Shown here piece after piece: positions 39,452-40,310 of a DNA stretch of 40,310 nucleotides. The first letter of the stretch is position 1; the number at the start of each line of letters is the position of its first letter. This DNA is from Lachnospiraceae bacterium (GTDB taxonomy: Bacteria; Bacillota; Clostridia; Lachnospirales; Lachnospiraceae). Made by a program: the position numbers and the translations under genes. The stretch is from positions 1-40,310 of the forward strand of contig JAFTFD010000328.1 of assembly GCA_017449745.1 (NCBI GenBank). The letters are read 5' to 3'. Below the pieces are notes generated by a model. The model worked only from the letters and a program-made list of their open reading frames with translations. It made no database searches and was not told the DNA's origin.

Positions 39452-39643
39452 TTAGTTTAAAAAAATATCGCTGACTTTTAATCCGAGAGCTTCTGCGATT
39501 CGCAAGAGCGTTTTGGTCGTCGTTGTCGTAATACTCCCGCTTTCAAGTCCAGAAATGATTGTGCGAGAAACTCCTGATTTTTTTGCAAGCTCTTCCTGAG
39601 ACATGCCCGCTTCTTCTCGGCATTCCTTAATCCTGTATTCCAT
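39452..39643 (-). CDS. XRE-type regulator 1 (Cro-like)
   Basis: 63 residues from ATG at 39643 (AAAGGAGG upstream). HTH SQEELAKKSGVSRTIISGLE with SGSITTTTTKTLLRIAEALG, C-terminal KVSDIFLN. Divergent from the S24 repressor across an intergenic region with four operators, the place of Cro. First gene of the long minus-strand programme. Confidence 0.88.
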   Translation of the reverse strand: MEYRIKECREEAGMSQEELAKKSGVSRTIISGLESGSITTTTTKTLLRIAEALGLKVSDIFLN

Positions 39644-39664
39644 CACTCCTCCTTTCAGTGATTT

Positions 39665-39680
39665 GTCTAATTTGTTGTAC
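39665..39680. promoter_or_regulatory. Operator O4
   Basis: GTCTAATTTGTTGTAC, in the leader of the Cro-like gene. Confidence 0.55.
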
Positions 39681-39686
39681 ATATGA

Positions 39687-39716
39687 AGTTTAACATGTTG
39701 AACATAATTCTGTCAA
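39687..39716 (-). promoter_or_regulatory. Early minus-strand promoter (PR-like)
   Basis: Minus-strand TTGACA (39716-39711), 18-bp spacer, TAAACT (39692-39687). Drives the Cro-like gene and early operon. Operator O3 covers its -10. Confidence 0.65.
39688..39703. promoter_or_regulatory. Operator O3
   Basis: GTTTAACATGTTGAAC, near-perfect 16-bp palindrome over the PR-like -10. Confidence 0.7.
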
Positions 39717-39725
39717 TAATTACTT

Positions 39726-39741
39726 GTTTAATTTATTTGAC
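39726..39741. promoter_or_regulatory. Operator O2
   Basis: GTTTAATTTATTTGAC, overlapping the -35 of the repressor promoter. Confidence 0.6.
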
Positions 39742-39765
39742 ATATATTCTTAATGATTGTACAAT
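39737..39765 (+). promoter_or_regulatory. Repressor promoter (PRM/PL-like)
   Basis: TTGACA at 39737-39742, 17-bp spacer, TACAAT at 39760-39765. Close to consensus; it reads into the repressor and possibly on into int. Covered at both hexamers by operators. Confidence 0.8.
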
Positions 39766-39774
39766 ATATTAAAC
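39759..39774. promoter_or_regulatory. Operator O1
   Basis: GTACAATATATTAAAC; the reverse complement (GTTTAATATATTGTAC) fits the same consensus GTYTAAnnTnTTnnAC. Overlaps the repressor -10. Confidence 0.6.
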
Positions 39775-39801
39775 AGCCGATAATACGTAAGGAGATAAGC
39801 A

Positions 39802-40310
39802 ATGACATTAGGTGAAATAATAAAGAAATATCGCTCCGAACACGAAATGAGCATGGATGAGTTTGCTCAGAAGAGCGGAATCAGCAAGGCTTACGTCTCC
39901 TTGCTCGAAAAAAACAAACACCCCAAGACCGGGAAACCGATTGCCCCTTCTGTTGACAGTATTAAGAAAGCGGCCATCGGCATGGGGATTGATTTTAATG
40001 TCCTGTTCAGCATGATCGATGGAAATGTTGACCTATCCCCTGACGCAGAATTATTTACGTCTTACCCCAACATCCACCCGATCGGCACACAGCGCTTCCC
40101 AGTCCTTGGATCTGTGGCCTGCGGTGAGCCTGTCTATATGAGTGAAGAGCGAGAGTTATATGTAGACTCTACTATTGCTGTGCATGCCGACTTCGTCCTG
40201 ATCGCGAAGGGCGACAGTATGATAAATGCTCGAATCCATGACGGCGATATTGTATTTGTGCATAAACAGGAAACTGTTGAGAATGGTGAAATAGCGGTTG
40301 TTGCCATTGA
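39802..40310 (+). CDS. S24-type phage repressor, N-terminal part (continues at window start)
   Basis: 169 residues to the window end, open. XRE HTH (MSMDEFAQKSGISKAYVSLL, then EKNKHPKTGKP), linker, and S24 peptidase domain with the cleavage-site pair Ala-Cys-Gly (VACGEPV; Gly here where LexA has Ala-Gly) and catalytic Ser in GDSM at about 138. Ends GEIAVVAI. RBS AAGGAG before ATG at 39802. Completed by 1-150, giving about 220 residues, normal for CI/LexA-like repressors. Induction by RecA-linked self-cleavage is the expected mode. Confidence 0.92.
   Translation, partial: MTLGEIIKKYRSEHEMSMDEFAQKSGISKAYVSLLEKNKHPKTGKPIAPSVDSIKKAAIGMGIDFNVLFSMIDGNVDLSPDAELFTSYPNIHPIGTQRFPVLGSVACGEPVYMSEERELYVDSTIAVHADFVLIAKGDSMINARIHDGDIVFVHKQETVENGEIAVVAI

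Overview
The window is an almost complete genome (about 40.3 kb) of a temperate siphovirus of a Firmicute, most likely a gut clostridium of the Lachnospiraceae type. Evidence for the host is inferential: strong AGGAGG-type ribosome sites, GTG/TTG starts, a Gp15/Gp20/minor-capsid structural set of the kind seen in Clostridia prophages, PcfJ/PcfK-like genes and a tRNA-Leu attachment core of Firmicute type. Both ends of the window fall inside one gene: the last 509 bases encode the N-terminal part of an S24 (CI/LexA-like) repressor and the first 150 bases encode the matching C-terminal part, with only a few bases lacking at the junction. The molecule is therefore best read as circular (excised or virion-derived genome opened inside the repressor).

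Layout. The plus strand carries only the repressor (39802 to the end, then 1-150), a tyrosine integrase (315-1376), attP just behind it (a tRNA-Leu 3' part flanked by paired integrase arm sites) and one small 'moron' gene (21685-22014). Everything else is one long minus-strand programme read from right to left. It starts at an immunity switch with five related 16-bp operators (39.4-39.8 kb) and two XRE regulators. Next come early genes (37.2-39.1 kb), then a replication block: an HUH Rep, an RNase H-like protein, PcfK- and PcfJ-like proteins and a helix-turn-helix protein (31.3-37.1 kb). A run of small cysteine-rich proteins (29.1-31.3 kb) ends at a sigma-like late regulator (28660-29082). A terminator and a candidate activated late promoter with three 9-bp repeats separate early from late genes.

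The late genes follow the usual order: metallopeptidase, small and large terminase, portal, MuF minor head protein (fused to zincin and JAMM-like domains), moron insertion, tRNA-like gene, scaffold, capsid, connector and closure genes, tail tube, Gp14/Gp15-like chaperones, tape measure with 54-bp repeats, tail tip with collagen-like repeats, fibre proteins, a C39-like peptidase, holin-like genes and a 898-residue endolysin.

The most unusual features are the endolysin with an internal metallo-beta-lactamase-fold domain between amidase and glucosaminidase, the three-domain MuF protein, a candidate antisense-RNA/attenuator control region in front of the HUH rep gene, a tRNA-like gene with an odd anticodon arm inside the head operon, the operator array, and the PcfK/AcrIIA9-like plus PcfJ pair with a probable CTG start. 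I recognise no DNA polymerase, helicase, primase or SSB, so replication probably relies on Rep plus host enzymes.
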